A stretch of DNA of 64,000 nt from Chloroflexota bacterium (GCA_021779955.1 JAJXZS010000020.1:1-64000); one strand, 5' to 3'; positions 43,441 through 52,931 are shown, numbered from the stretch's first letter. Program-made: numbers and translations. Notes: generated by a model from the sequence alone, not told the origin.

Positions 43441-44807
43441 GATTGCACCAATTCAGGTTCAAGCTTCTCAGATTTGCGTACCAGAAGCAGCCCAATTGCA
43501 GCGATCGCGCCAACCGATAGAATAAGATTGCCCGCCAGCAGAGCGGCAGCTCCGTTGATGCCGAACGCCGGAATCACCGCGAAAGAAAGGATGATCTTCA
43601 CGACCATGGAACCTGCCATAATCAATAAAGGCGTATTCGGCCTGGTGAATGCCAGGAGCAGCGAGCGGTTCCAGAATACAATGTTCGAAACTCCAAACCC
43701 CAGGATCAGAATGACCAGCGCGGAGTACCCGCCGACAAAATCTGCACCGTAGAAGGTTGAGAGCACCCAGCGGCCAAGCAACAACGTTCCAAGGAGCCCT
43801 ACCGCGCTCCACGCGAGCGAAATGAGTGAAACCCGCTTGAGTAGCTGCTTGAGCTCGCTCCATTTCTTCGCCACTACGCTCCGAGTTATTTCAGGGAATG
43901 TCGTGGCGAGGAAAGCGGATACAGGCAGCATAAACGGGCTGACGATACCCAGGGCAACCTTGTATAGGCCAACCGCGCTCGTACCGAGGAAAAGACCCAC
44001 CCAGAGGGCTTCACTTCCTGTGGCAAGCATCTTTACCGTTCCGTTGAGATTGGTGCTCACGGCGAATTTGGCCATGTCCTTGAAAGATGGAAGCTGCGAA
44101 AGCGGCGCACGCCACCAACCCGCTTTCAAATGCCGGTTGAGATAGAGGACTGCCATCAGGATGGGAGCAATTCCGGTGATTAATTTGCCGATAAGGTAAG
44201 CCCAGAGAACGAAGAGGAAATCCGCTTTAATCAAGAAGGCAACGAGAATGAGCGCCGCTGTAACTCCGCCCTGGATCAGGTTGATGGCCGCCTGTGTGCG
44301 GAAATGATTGGTTATCTGCAAGATCCCGTTTGCGGTCTCCGAGGTCAACTGCGCCAGGATGGAAAGTCCGAACAAGCGTACGAGACCGATCACCGTTGGG
44401 TCGCCTGCATAAGCTCCTGCAAACAGGCTCACTCCCAAAGGAGCAAGCAGATACAGTGCCACAAAGGCCAGGATCGAGGTAATCCCTTCCGTAAGCGCAG
44501 CGGCTTTGACGACCGCTCCTGCCCTGTCGATGTTGCGGTCGTTGAGCTCTTTTCCCATGAAACGCACGATGAATTCACCCATGCGAAAAGAAAAGAGTTG
44601 GTTGACGTTCGTCACAAATGTGGTGATGATGCCCAGGAGTCCAAGCAACTCGACGCCAAGCAGTCGGGCAGCAAAGATGCTTTGAACGAAGGAGAAAACG
44701 GTTGTCGCCGATTGTGAGCTAAATAAATAACTTGTGTTGCGCAGCACCCTACGCAGCACGGTATCTTCTTTCAGCACTCTGGAAATTCTTGCTGCAATCG
44801 GATTCAT
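43437..44807 (-). CDS. Oligosaccharide flippase (Wzx/MATE-like)
   Basis: About 456 residues from the ATG at 44807, which overlaps the epimerase stop (ATGA). The frame is open to 44900. About 12-14 helices, with an N-terminal RNTSYLFSSQSATTVFSFVQ and an internal LFGLSILAQLTSETANGILQ, fit the polysaccharide-biosynthesis (RfbX/Wzx) family. It moves lipid-linked repeat units across the membrane. Confidence 0.88.
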   Translation of the reverse strand: MNPIAARISRVLKEDTVLRRVLRNTSYLFSSQSATTVFSFVQSIFAARLLGVELLGLLGIITTFVTNVNQLFSFRMGEFIVRFMGKELNDRNIDRAGAVVKAAALTEGITSILAFVALYLLAPLGVSLFAGAYAGDPTVIGLVRLFGLSILAQLTSETANGILQITNHFRTQAAINLIQGGVTAALILVAFLIKADFLFVLWAYLIGKLITGIAPILMAVLYLNRHLKAGWWRAPLSQLPSFKDMAKFAVSTNLNGTVKMLATGSEALWVGLFLGTSAVGLYKVALGIVSPFMLPVSAFLATTFPEITRSVVAKKWSELKQLLKRVSLISLAWSAVGLLGTLLLGRWVLSTFYGADFVGGYSALVILILGFGVSNIVFWNRSLLLAFTRPNTPLLIMAGSMVVKIILSFAVIPAFGINGAAALLAGNLILSVGAIAAIGLLLVRKSEKLEPELVQS

Positions 44808-45781
44808 GGGGTCAAAATATCGCTTGCCCAGGTTCTTTCCTTGACATACCAATCCACCAGAGCGGAGACGCCTTGTTCCAGTGAGACCTGCGGTTCCCAT
44901 CCCAACATATGCCTGGCTTTATCCACATTCGCCAGGTTGGCATTGACGTCTGCAGGATGCCTCTCGATGTATTCGACATTGGCTTTCTTGCCCAGCCTTA
45001 CTTCGATCATCGAAAGCAGGTCATTCATATTGATCGGTTCATGCCCGCCCAGATTGATAATCTCGTAGCCTAACGGGCGTAAACCTGCGATCACGCCACG
45101 CGCAATGTCGTCGACGTAAGTGAAACCGCGCATCTGACTGCCGTCGCCGGTGATGGCAACCTTTCTGCCTTCCGCCACCCACTGGGTGAAGCGGAACATC
45201 ACCATATCTGGCCGGCCTGCAGGACCATAGACGGTGAAGAAGCGGAAAATGGTTGCATCCAGGCCGTACAGGTGATGGTACACATAGGTCATCACCTCGG
45301 CGGCTTTTTTGCTAGCCGCGTAAATCTGCAAGGGGCGGCTCGAATCGGCGTCTTCGGTGGTGGGCAGCGGAGGATTGGCGCCATAGATACTCGAAGTCGA
45401 TGCAAGGATGATCTTCTTGTTTCCATACTTGCGGCACCATTCGAGCACATTCAGGGTGCCATTGGCATTGTTCTGTAAATAGACTTCAGGGATCTCGCCC
45501 GCCTGGCGGACCCCGGCCCGCGCAGCAAGGTGGATCACTGCTTCGATATCGGGGTGCGCATCGGAAATATCGTAAAACGTCTGCACATCGCAGATATCCC
45601 GCTGAATAAAGTGGAATCCGCTCACCCTTCTAAGCTGATCGAGGCGCCAGATCTTCATGCGCACGTCGTAGCTGTCGTTCAGGTTGTCGACGCCGATCAC
45701 CTGGTGACCCTGTTCACACAGCATTTCTGAAACTCTACGGCCGATAAATCCGGCTGCCCCGGTGAGCAGATACTTTGCCAT
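44804..45781 (-). CDS. NAD-dependent epimerase/dehydratase (UDP-uronate 4-epimerase-like)
   Basis: 325 residues, short-chain extended SDR. It has the Rossmann motif TGAAGFIGRRV (7-17), DNLNDSYDVRMK (typical of UDP-glucuronate epimerases), STSSIYG and the catalytic YAASKKAAE. Its ATG overlaps the dehydrogenase stop (TAATG). With the upstream dehydrogenase it should make an activated uronic acid epimer for the polysaccharide. Confidence 0.92.
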   Translation of the reverse strand: MAKYLLTGAAGFIGRRVSEMLCEQGHQVIGVDNLNDSYDVRMKIWRLDQLRRVSGFHFIQRDICDVQTFYDISDAHPDIEAVIHLAARAGVRQAGEIPEVYLQNNANGTLNVLEWCRKYGNKKIILASTSSIYGANPPLPTTEDADSSRPLQIYAASKKAAEVMTYVYHHLYGLDATIFRFFTVYGPAGRPDMVMFRFTQWVAEGRKVAITGDGSQMRGFTYVDDIARGVIAGLRPLGYEIINLGGHEPINMNDLLSMIEVRLGKKANVEYIERHPADVNANLANVDKARHMLGWEPQVSLEQGVSALVDWYVKERTWASDILTP

Positions 45782-47097
45782 TAGAGTCGCACCACTTTCG
45801 GATTGTTGTAGCCTGCTTTGCCCAGCGCGTTTCGCGTATCAACGATCAACTGCGCAGAATCGAGCAGTTTGGCATAATCGTACACTTTGTGGTTGGTGAT
45901 AATCACCACGCAATCGGATTCTCTGACAGCTTTGTCCAGATCTTTTACGCTCTTGCGCGTCTCATCTTCCAATTTAAGAGTCGGGATATAGGGGTCGTGA
46001 TATTCGACCAAAGCACCTTTTTGCTCGAGCAGAAGCATCACGTCCAGCGCCTTCGATTCGCGCAGATCATCGATATCAGGCTTATACGCAGCCCCAAGCA
46101 CGAGCACCTTGCTCCCATTAAGCGGTTTCTTGCGGCTGTTGAGCGCATCGGTGATTCGAGTGATTACAAAACGAGGCATGCCTGAATTGATCTCGTTGGC
46201 CAGGTCAATGAAACGGGCAGTGTAATTCAACGAGCGCAGCTTCCAGGAGAGATACAGCGGGTCGATGGGAATGCAATGCCCGCCCAGGCCGGGACCTGGC
46301 TGGAATTTCATAAATCCGAAAGGCTTTGTCCCTGCTGCGTCGATAACTTCCCACACGTCCACGCCGAGACGATCGCACATCAGGGCAAGTTCGTTCACGA
46401 GCCCAATGTTGATCATGCGGAAGGTATTCTCGAGCAGCTTTGCCATTTCCGCCACCTCGGTCGAGGTCACGGGAACGATGGCATCGAGCGCCTTGCTGTA
46501 CCAGGCGGCTGCCACTTCGGTACAGGCTGGGGTCATACCACCCACGACCTTCGGAGTGTTCTTGGTGGTCCAGTCTTTGCGGCCGGGGTCCACCCGCTCG
46601 GGGGAGAAGGCGACAAATAAATCCTCGCCAACCTTCAAGCCGCTTTTTTCAGTGAGCACGGGCAGCACCATTTCGCGCGTCGTACCGGGGTAAGTGGAAC
46701 TCTCCAGAACCACAACCATGCCGGCGTGCACGTATGGCGCCAGGCTGTTGGTGGCATTGGCAATAAACGAGAGATCGGGGTCGCCGGTCTTGCTCATTGG
46801 GGTGGGGACACAGATGGATACGGCGTCCACATCACGCAGCACGCTGTAATCCGTCGTGCCCTTGAGCTTGCCTTGTTTGACCAGCGCTGCAACGTGCTCG
46901 GTCGACACATCCATGATGTAGCTCTCGCCGCGGCTGATGCTGTCCATCTTGGATTGAATTGGATCTACGCCGATGACCTCGAACCCGGCGTCGGCAAAAA
47001 CTGTCGCCAGCGGCAAGCCAACATATCCCATCCCCACGACAGCCACGCGGGCGCTGCGATCTTCGAACTTCTTGATCAACTGTTCTTTGATAGTCAT
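45781..47097 (-). CDS. Nucleotide-sugar dehydrogenase (WbpA/UDP-GlcNAc 6-dehydrogenase type)
   Basis: About 438 residues from the ATG at 47097; an ATG at 47115 is possible. It has the NAD-binding VVGMGYVGLPLA, the second-domain start NTFRMINIGLVNELA and the catalytic Cys in GPGLGGHCIPIDPLYLSWK, with C-terminal GAAYKPDIDDLRESKA. It oxidises a UDP-hexose to the uronic acid in two steps. The GHCIPIDP form is typical of the UDP-N-acetylhexosamine enzymes. First gene of the polysaccharide operon. Confidence 0.92.
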   Translation of the reverse strand: MTIKEQLIKKFEDRSARVAVVGMGYVGLPLATVFADAGFEVIGVDPIQSKMDSISRGESYIMDVSTEHVAALVKQGKLKGTTDYSVLRDVDAVSICVPTPMSKTGDPDLSFIANATNSLAPYVHAGMVVVLESSTYPGTTREMVLPVLTEKSGLKVGEDLFVAFSPERVDPGRKDWTTKNTPKVVGGMTPACTEVAAAWYSKALDAIVPVTSTEVAEMAKLLENTFRMINIGLVNELALMCDRLGVDVWEVIDAAGTKPFGFMKFQPGPGLGGHCIPIDPLYLSWKLRSLNYTARFIDLANEINSGMPRFVITRITDALNSRKKPLNGSKVLVLGAAYKPDIDDLRESKALDVMLLLEQKGALVEYHDPYIPTLKLEDETRKSVKDLDKAVRESDCVVIITNHKVYDYAKLLDSAQLIVDTRNALGKAGYNNPKVVRL

Positions 47098-47117
47098 TAA
47101 CGGTCTCTTTTCCATCC

Positions 47118-47771
47118 CTAGAATAAACTCAATTGCTGAGAGGTGTCTTCAGGTGGTTTGGGTTCCTGCCGGGTATCCGGGGCTTCCTGATCGGCCTTCT
47201 TATGCCCATCCTTGCGCGCCTGTTCGATCGCTGCCGGAAGCTTCTTGAAATCCTGCACCACCGTCGTTTTGAGTGAGGGTTGGTGCAAAGCTGCAGCCGG
47301 ATGGTACATGGGCACGATCAATCTGCCATTTACCCAGGTGGCTCTTCCGTGTACTTCGCTGATCCTTGCGAAGGGCATGAACTTTGCCATCGAGTAGCGT
47401 CCGAGTGTGACGATGATGCATGGATCGATGGCTTCGATCTGCCTTTCGAGATATCCATTGCAGGCGGTTAATTCTTCAGGCAGCGGATCACGATTACCTG
47501 GCGGCCTGCACTTGACAACGTTGGTGATGAACACCTGTTCGCGCTTCAAATTCACTTCCGCAAGCAGTTCCTCGAGGAACTTACCCGCCTGACCGACGAA
47601 AGGTCTCCCCTGCTCATTTTCATAGAAACCCGGACCTTCCCCGATAAACATTATCTCGGAATCTGCAGGTCCCTCGCCCGGTACAGCATTCTTGCGCGAA
47701 AAATGTAAAGCGCATTTCTCGCAAACTTTCACCTGTGCGGCTACTTCTGCAAGCGTGTCCATGGTGTTCAA
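47118..47771 (-). CDS. Type 4 or 5 uracil-DNA glycosylase with 4Fe-4S cluster
   Basis: 217 residues. The TTG at 47771 has AGGAGG six bases upstream, better than the ATG at 47762. Iron-sulfur ligands are C17-x2-C20, C88 in VVKCRPPGNRDP and C104. Motif A is GEGPGFYENEQGRPFVGQAG (45-64), and the late motif is YHPAAALHQP. It removes uracil from DNA to start base-excision repair. The last 30 residues are polar and end in QQLSLF. Confidence 0.9.
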   Translation of the reverse strand: MNTMDTLAEVAAQVKVCEKCALHFSRKNAVPGEGPADSEIMFIGEGPGFYENEQGRPFVGQAGKFLEELLAEVNLKREQVFITNVVKCRPPGNRDPLPEELTACNGYLERQIEAIDPCIIVTLGRYSMAKFMPFARISEVHGRATWVNGRLIVPMYHPAAALHQPSLKTTVVQDFKKLPAAIEQARKDGHKKADQEAPDTRQEPKPPEDTSQQLSLF

Positions 47772-47815
47772 GAGTAACCTCCTGAATTCAGGCTGAGACT
47801 GAGGTTTATTTTACC

Positions 47816-48298
47816 TTACCCGAGCGAATCCAGGAATTCGGACTCGATCGGTTCGAGATTCATCAACACGGCATCTTCCTGCGTATCAGAGTAATAATGC
47901 GGCCGGATGCCGACTTCTTTGAAACCGAATTTCGCATACATAACCCTTGCTGCCTGGTTGGTCTCACGAACTTCAAGGAAGGCGTGCACTGCCCCGGATT
48001 TAACAGCATCCTTAAGCAGGGCTGCCATCAATTTCTCGCCGACTTTCATCTTGCGGAATTCGGGCAGCACGGCAATCGTAGCGATGTGGATCTCGTCGAT
48101 GATGAACCACACCACTGCCATGCCGATGACCTTTGCATCTAGCTCACCTGACGGATATTCGGCCACCCAGCAGCGTGAGGTATCGTCGTGAGTGAGCTCA
48201 TATTGAAAGGAACTGGGCGGCCAGGGCAGCGTAAAAGAGATTCTATCGATCGCCATCACCTGCTCGAGGTCAGCGCTCCGCATCCTGCGTATGATCAC
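47816..48298 (-). CDS. rimI: Ribosomal-protein S18 alanine N-acetyltransferase
   Basis: About 160 residues from the GTG at 48298, just after the tsaB stop at 48321. The frame is open to 48469 but overlaps tsaB. GNAT features are the N-terminal IRRMRSADLEQVMAIDRISF, motif A IATIAVLPEFRKMKVGEKLM and the C-terminal EVRETNQAARVMYAKFGFKE. The position directly behind tsaE-tsaB is typical for rimI. Strictly, only the GNAT fold is certain. Confidence 0.85.
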   Translation of the reverse strand: MIIRRMRSADLEQVMAIDRISFTLPWPPSSFQYELTHDDTSRCWVAEYPSGELDAKVIGMAVVWFIIDEIHIATIAVLPEFRKMKVGEKLMAALLKDAVKSGAVHAFLEVRETNQAARVMYAKFGFKEVGIRPHYYSDTQEDAVLMNLEPIESEFLDSLG

Positions 48299-48320
48299 CT
48301 TCGCGAGATCGACGTACGGC

Positions 48321-48989
48321 TCAGTCAGGGATCGCCTCCGCAACGTGCACATAGATCGGCGCCAGCGATACCGGCTCGTCGACGTCATGCGCTTCCCAAC
48401 GCTTCCATGCCAATTCAGCCAGGAAGGCGGGCCTGCGCACGCATTGTGCAGGAGATGCCAGGATGGCATTCTTCCATTTGCGTCCGAGGTGCTGCCGTTC
48501 TTCAGGATTCATCTCGCCGCAAATGTAAGTTGGACTGTGAATGCCGTCCGAAAGCTCTTCGGCGGTCATGATACCGGGTTTATCCTGTGACTTCCATGAT
48601 CCATCTACCACTGTGTAGTGAACCACTGCCATGCGGCCACGCCCCGCGGGGAGCAGGGCAAGCATCGGCATCTCGCTCAAGGGCTGCGCAGCAGCAAGAA
48701 AATCAAGTGTGGGAATGCCAATGATGGGTATGTGCAGCGAAAGCGCCAGGCCTTTGACCACCGCCAGCCCGATGCGCAGGCTGGTAAATGAACCGGGGCC
48801 CAGCGCACAAGCGAGCACGGTCAGTTCGGCAGGTTTGATCGCAGTGTGGCGCAGCAATTCGTCGATCGCAGGGGCAAGCTCCACGGTGTGATGGCTGTGG
48901 GTCTGCCAGACTGATTCAGCGCGCACTTCAGTTCCATCATACAAAGCCAGGCCCATCATCTGGGTGGACGTGTCTACCGCTAACAGCAT
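48321..48989 (-). CDS. tsaB: tRNA threonylcarbamoyladenosine synthesis protein TsaB
   Basis: 222 residues. The ATG at 48989 has GGAGG just upstream. N-terminal LLAVDTSTQMMGLAL and the later ALGPGSFTSLRIGLAVVKGLAL are the TsaB signature of the ASKHA fold. TsaB scaffolds the TsaD-TsaB-TsaE complex that makes the t6A37 modification of tRNAs decoding ANN codons. TsaD is outside the window. Confidence 0.95.
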   Translation of the reverse strand: MLLAVDTSTQMMGLALYDGTEVRAESVWQTHSHHTVELAPAIDELLRHTAIKPAELTVLACALGPGSFTSLRIGLAVVKGLALSLHIPIIGIPTLDFLAAAQPLSEMPMLALLPAGRGRMAVVHYTVVDGSWKSQDKPGIMTAEELSDGIHSPTYICGEMNPEERQHLGRKWKNAILASPAQCVRRPAFLAELAWKRWEAHDVDEPVSLAPIYVHVAEAIPD

Positions 48990-48990
48990 A

Positions 48991-49485
48991 CTATCCTCCA
49001 AATGCCAGATGGCGGAATTCGCTCATCATTTCCTGATAACGTTTGCCAATGGGGATAAAAATCATGTTGCGCTGCTCGTCCCCTACCCAGGTCAGTTCCA
49101 GGGTCAGGCGTTCATGCGGCAGCACACCCGAAATCCTTTCAGCCCAGTCAACCAGCAGCGTGCCGCTCTCAAGCATCGAATCGATGTCGAGATCTTCGGC
49201 TTCAGACCCGGATTGCATTCTGTAGGCATCCATGTGATGCAATTGAGTTCCATCCGGCCGCCGGTATTGGTTCACAAGCACAAAGGTTGGGCTGGAAACG
49301 GAATCTGTGGAACCCCAACCCCTGGCAACTCCCTGGATGAAAGTGGTCTTGCCCGAACCCAAATCTCCGGTCAAGGCGATGATATCGCCTACACGCAAAA
49401 GACTGCCCAGGCGCATCCCCAGGCGGCGGGTTTGGTCTGCGCTACGCGATGTAAAATCCAGGCTGTTATCGGAAAGAATTGGCAT
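48991..49485 (-). CDS. tsaE: tRNA threonylcarbamoyladenosine synthesis ATPase TsaE
   Basis: 164 residues. P-loop GDLGSGKTTFIQGVARGWG (40-58), SSPTFVLVNQY, and the late LLVDWAERI and LTLEL strands. It drives the t6A complex by ATP hydrolysis. Ends one base before the tsaB start. A TATAAT box (49499-49494) lies eight bases before the ATG with no SD, so it is a leaderless candidate. Confidence 0.95.
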   Translation of the reverse strand: MPILSDNSLDFTSRSADQTRRLGMRLGSLLRVGDIIALTGDLGSGKTTFIQGVARGWGSTDSVSSPTFVLVNQYRRPDGTQLHHMDAYRMQSGSEAEDLDIDSMLESGTLLVDWAERISGVLPHERLTLELTWVGDEQRNMIFIPIGKRYQEMMSEFRHLAFGG

Positions 49486-49547
49486 ACGTGATTATTATAA
49501 CGGTATTCCCGAAGCGCGAAGCGTCATCAGAAGAATCCTTCTGCTTA

Positions 49548-49757
49548 TTAAGAGGAAGGAACCTCATCCTGCGCGCGTTTGACGAAAGCCTTCATGCGGT
49601 GCGCCAGGTCACGGCGGCTTAACATCACACGGCGTTGGCAGGTCAGGCATTCCAATCCAATATCCGCTCCGAGGCGGATGATCTTCCACTCGTATCCGCC
49701 ACAGGGATGGGGCTTTCGCAGGCGAACGACATCGCCGATCTGATAGTCCGGAAACAT
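49548..49757 (-). CDS. DUF951 domain protein
   Basis: 69 residues. The ATG at 49757 is chosen because TATAAT (49769-49764) lies six bases upstream. A longer frame to 49820 would overlap the divergent protease gene. DUF951 features: [20 protein letters not shown], the core [20 protein letters not shown] with a CxxC, and an earlier HPCGG. A small cytoplasmic, possibly metal- or nucleic-acid-binding protein of unknown function. Confidence 0.85.
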   Translation of the reverse strand: MFPDYQIGDVVRLRKPHPCGGYEWKIIRLGADIGLECLTCQRRVMLSRRDLAHRMKAFVKRAQDEVPSS

Positions 49758-49818
49758 ATTGGCATTATATCCCATGTTATAATCGTAAAAACGTGTATAT
49801 GAAGAGAAACGAGGCGCC

Positions 49819-50460
49819 ATGCTGGGATTGACTCCAAGCGTTCTGATTTCAAGGTTGCTGATCCTCGTGATTGCACTGACATTTCACGAATTCATGCATG
49901 CCTTCATTGCAGACCGGCTTGGCGACGATACACCCCGCAGAGCTGGCCGCCTCACTCTGAATCCCCTGGCCCACCTCGATCCCATCGGAAGCATTATGCT
50001 TATCCTGATCGGGTTCGGTTGGGCAAAACCAGTCCCGATCAATCCTTACAATCTGAACAAGCATTCTTCTGCAGGCGTACTCTGGGTATCATTGGCAGGA
50101 CCCGCGTCCAATTTGTTGCTCGCTGTTGTAGGCGCAATTCCGATTCGACTTGGCATTTTTCCTATCACCACAGGCAGTGGGCTCTTCCCCACCCCTTTCG
50201 GATTCCTGTACACCTTCGTGATGATCAACCTCCTCCTGGCAGTCTTCAACCTGATCCCCATATCTCCGCTGGACGGAGAAAAAATCTTCGGTTCGCTGCT
50301 GCCCAGGGCATGGCAACCTGGCTGGGAGAGATTCCAGGCCATTGGGCCAATCGTACTTCTGGCCCTTCTTTTCCTCCTACCGCTGATCGGCATCGATGTC
50401 ATTGGCGCAGTCATGCTGCCAACCGTCAGCGGCCTGCTTCACCTCTTGACTGGAGTCTAA
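49819..50460 (+). CDS. Site-2 protease family metallopeptidase (M50)
   Basis: 213 residues with about five to six helices. Zinc motif HEFMH (23-27, HExxH) in the first helix and the third ligand Asp152 in [12 protein letters not shown] (144-155) define the family. It cleaves membrane-embedded segments. There is no PDZ domain and no anti-sigma substrate nearby; this short form is common as a stand-alone gene. A TATAAT box at 49778-49783 precedes it. Confidence 0.92.
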   Translation: MLGLTPSVLISRLLILVIALTFHEFMHAFIADRLGDDTPRRAGRLTLNPLAHLDPIGSIMLILIGFGWAKPVPINPYNLNKHSSAGVLWVSLAGPASNLLLAVVGAIPIRLGIFPITTGSGLFPTPFGFLYTFVMINLLLAVFNLIPISPLDGEKIFGSLLPRAWQPGWERFQAIGPIVLLALLFLLPLIGIDVIGAVMLPTVSGLLHLLTGV

Positions 50461-50464
50461 ATCT

Positions 50465-51442
50465 ATGACCGTGAATCTGACCATCATCGGCCTTCGTCAA
50501 ATTGGCGCGTCGATCGGCCTGGCATTGGAAGTCCATAAAGACAAAATCTCACGCACAGGCATCGATGCCGATCCAACGCTTGCCCAGAACCTGCTCAAAA
50601 AGAAATCGATCGATCATGTAGCGTACAATCTGCCGTCTTCAGTGCAGGATGCCGATGTCGTGATCCTTGCGCTGCCTGCCGACAGGGTCGAAAACACGCT
50701 CAAGATCATTGCGGAAAATCTCAAACCTGGTGCAGTGGTGATCGACACATCGCCAAATCGCCAGAAAGCAATCGAATGGGCCAAAGCCGTTCTCCCTCAA
50801 GACCGGCATTTCATTTCGATGACGCCCGTGATCAACCCTGCTTATCTCGACGTGCCCAGGGAAATTGCCAAAGAGCCCCATGCCGATCTCTTCAAAGATG
50901 GGGCAATGGTCATCACCAGCACCGTGGATACCCATCCTGATGCGCTCAAGCTTGCCGGGGACTTCGCCCGCCTTTTGGATACACACGCCTACTTTTCAGA
51001 GCCGGTCGAAGCCGACAGTATCGATGCATCCATCAACCTGCTGCCCAAACTGGTTGCAGTCGCCCTGGTCAATACCACCTCGAGCCAACCTGGTTGGCGG
51101 GATAGTGAACGCCTGGCAGGCATGGCCTACTTGAAAACCACATTTGCCGCAGAATTGATGGATGAAGAAACCGAACTTGGCAAGACGGCGCTGGTGAACA
51201 GCGAACACACCGCCCGCTTGCTCAACGAGATGATCGCCAATCTCGAAGAGATCAGCGAGGCCATTCAGAACCATGACGCAACTGTGCTGCAATCGCTGCT
51301 CGAAGAAGCCAAATCTCGCCGCGAAAAATGGTTATCTACACGCCTGAAAGCTGATTGGGACAACTATCCCAAGGCGACAACGCTTACTGCCGCAGAAAAC
51401 ATCGCAGGACTGTTTGGGGGCAGACCGCGCAAGAAGAAATAA
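50465..51442 (+). CDS. TyrA-like prephenate/arogenate dehydrogenase family protein
   Basis: 325 residues. Rossmann start LTIIGLRQIGASIGLALE (5-22), then VILALPADRVENTLKIIAEN and VIDTSPNRQKAIEWA. The second half is all-helical, as in the TyrA/6-phosphogluconate dehydrogenase superfamily. The TyrA histidine after the nucleotide domain is not in an obvious place, so the substrate is uncertain. Four bases after the protease stop. Confidence 0.65.
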   Translation: MTVNLTIIGLRQIGASIGLALEVHKDKISRTGIDADPTLAQNLLKKKSIDHVAYNLPSSVQDADVVILALPADRVENTLKIIAENLKPGAVVIDTSPNRQKAIEWAKAVLPQDRHFISMTPVINPAYLDVPREIAKEPHADLFKDGAMVITSTVDTHPDALKLAGDFARLLDTHAYFSEPVEADSIDASINLLPKLVAVALVNTTSSQPGWRDSERLAGMAYLKTTFAAELMDEETELGKTALVNSEHTARLLNEMIANLEEISEAIQNHDATVLQSLLEEAKSRREKWLSTRLKADWDNYPKATTLTAAENIAGLFGGRPRKKK

Positions 51443-51446
51443 TCCC

Positions 51447-51716
51447 ATGGGCTATTTTTGTTACATCGTCGAATGCTGCGATGGATCATATTACACCGGT
51501 TGGACCATGGATCCCAACCGGCGTGAAAAGCAGCACAACTCAGGGCAAGGCGCCAAATATACTCGCCTGCACCGCCCTGTTCACCTCGTGTACATTGAAG
51601 AGGTGGGCGACCGTTCAGCAGCGATGAAGCGCGAGATTGCCATTAAGCATCTTGACCATGCGCGCAAGAGCCGCCTCATCCATTCTGTGCAAGGCACAAC
51701 CATCGATGAAAAGTAA
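51447..51716 (+). CDS. GIY-YIG nuclease family protein (YhbQ/UPF0213 type)
   Basis: 89 residues from the ATG at 51447. GIY-YIG elements are CYIVECCDGSYYTGWTMDPN (5-24), the conserved Arg and His in RREKQHNSG, and GAKYTRLHRPVHLVYIE. Single-domain members of this type have no clear physiological role. The galK ATG lies inside its last codons (11-base overlap). Confidence 0.88.
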   Translation: MGYFCYIVECCDGSYYTGWTMDPNRREKQHNSGQGAKYTRLHRPVHLVYIEEVGDRSAAMKREIAIKHLDHARKSRLIHSVQGTTIDEK

Positions 51717-52842
51717 AAACACTCAGACGATCGGGGTTCTTTCACCCGGGAGGGTGAACTTGCTGGGTGAGCACGTCGATTATAACGGCGGACTTGTGCT
51801 GCCTGCCGCGATTGACCGCTATGTGACACTTACATCAACGCCACTGGACAGCCGAATCATGGCCGTGCACGCTCTCGACTTGAAGAGCACCTGCCGCTTC
51901 TCACTGGACAATCTTGAACAAAAAAAGGATATCGAAGGCGCAGATTTGCCCGATTGGGCAGAGTATCCGGCGGGAGTTGCCTGGGTTCTGCAGAGCCACG
52001 GATTTGAGCTCCATGCTCTCGACGTGACTTACACATCCACGGTACCCATCGGGGCAGGGTTGAGCAGTTCCGCTGCGGTCGAGGTCGGTTTTGCCGTACT
52101 CTGGCAGGCTGCATCGGGCTGGAAGCTCGACCGTCTTGCGCTGGCGCAGCTCTGCCAGGAAGCTGAGAACCGCTATGTGGGTGTCAACTGCGGCCTGATG
52201 GATCAATTCGCCTGCGCCAACGGAGTCAAGGATCACGCTGTCTTGCTGGATACACGCTCGCTCGAGTGGAAAGCTGTGCCTTTGCCGCCAGAGACAGCCA
52301 TCGTTATCGCTGATTCAGGCGTCAGGCGATCACTCACGGAGTCGGGCTACAACGAACGTCGAAACGATTGCGAGACGGCAGTGCAACTGTTGAAGAACGT
52401 TTATCCCGGTATCTCGGCCTTGAGGGACGTCACTCCAAACCAACTGGAAAATGAGAAAGCCTTGCTACCCAACATGGTTTACAAACGCGCGCGCCACGTG
52501 GTGACCGAAATCGACCGCGTGCAGAAAGCTCTCACCCTTCTGAATAATGGGGACGCTCAGGGTTTTGGCCAACTGATGGTGGAAACACACCACAGCCTTC
52601 GGGACGATTACGAAGTAAGCATCCCTGAATTGGATATTCTTGTCGAATCTGCGCAGGAACTCCCCGGCTGCCTTGGCGCACGGCTGACCGGTGCGGGTTT
52701 CGGCGGCTGCACGGTCAACCTGGTTCAGGAAGCGAACGTGAAGCAGTTCATCACACGCCTGGCGAGAGAATATAAAGAGAAGACAGGTAAAACCGCCAGG
52801 GTATACGTCTGCCACGCCAGCCAGGGGGCAACACTGAAGTAA
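51706..52842 (+). CDS. galK: Galactokinase
   Basis: About 378 residues from the ATG at 51706. Galactokinase signature GRVNLLGEHVDYNGG (15-29), the GHMP motif VPIGAGLSSSAAVE (113-126) and the late GARLTGAGFGGCTV. It phosphorylates galactose at C1 for GalT. Spacing and overlap with the GIY-YIG gene suggest co-transcription from 49819 or 50465. Confidence 0.93.
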   Translation: MKSKNTQTIGVLSPGRVNLLGEHVDYNGGLVLPAAIDRYVTLTSTPLDSRIMAVHALDLKSTCRFSLDNLEQKKDIEGADLPDWAEYPAGVAWVLQSHGFELHALDVTYTSTVPIGAGLSSSAAVEVGFAVLWQAASGWKLDRLALAQLCQEAENRYVGVNCGLMDQFACANGVKDHAVLLDTRSLEWKAVPLPPETAIVIADSGVRRSLTESGYNERRNDCETAVQLLKNVYPGISALRDVTPNQLENEKALLPNMVYKRARHVVTEIDRVQKALTLLNNGDAQGFGQLMVETHHSLRDDYEVSIPELDILVESAQELPGCLGARLTGAGFGGCTVNLVQEANVKQFITRLAREYKEKTGKTARVYVCHASQGATLK

Positions 52843-52901
52843 AGTGACGAGACATAATCTTCGGTCGTAGCTGGAACATAAGTGACCCACCCCAAAAAGA
52901 A

Positions 52902-52931
52902 AAGAGATCAGGCATCATGAGCTGATCTCTT
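52902..52931 (+). terminator. Hairpin after galK, probable terminator
   Basis: Stem AAGAGATCAG/CTGATCTCTT with a 10-base loop, between the convergent galK and phosphoribosyltransferase genes. The following T tract is weak (TCTGTATTT). Confidence 0.5.
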
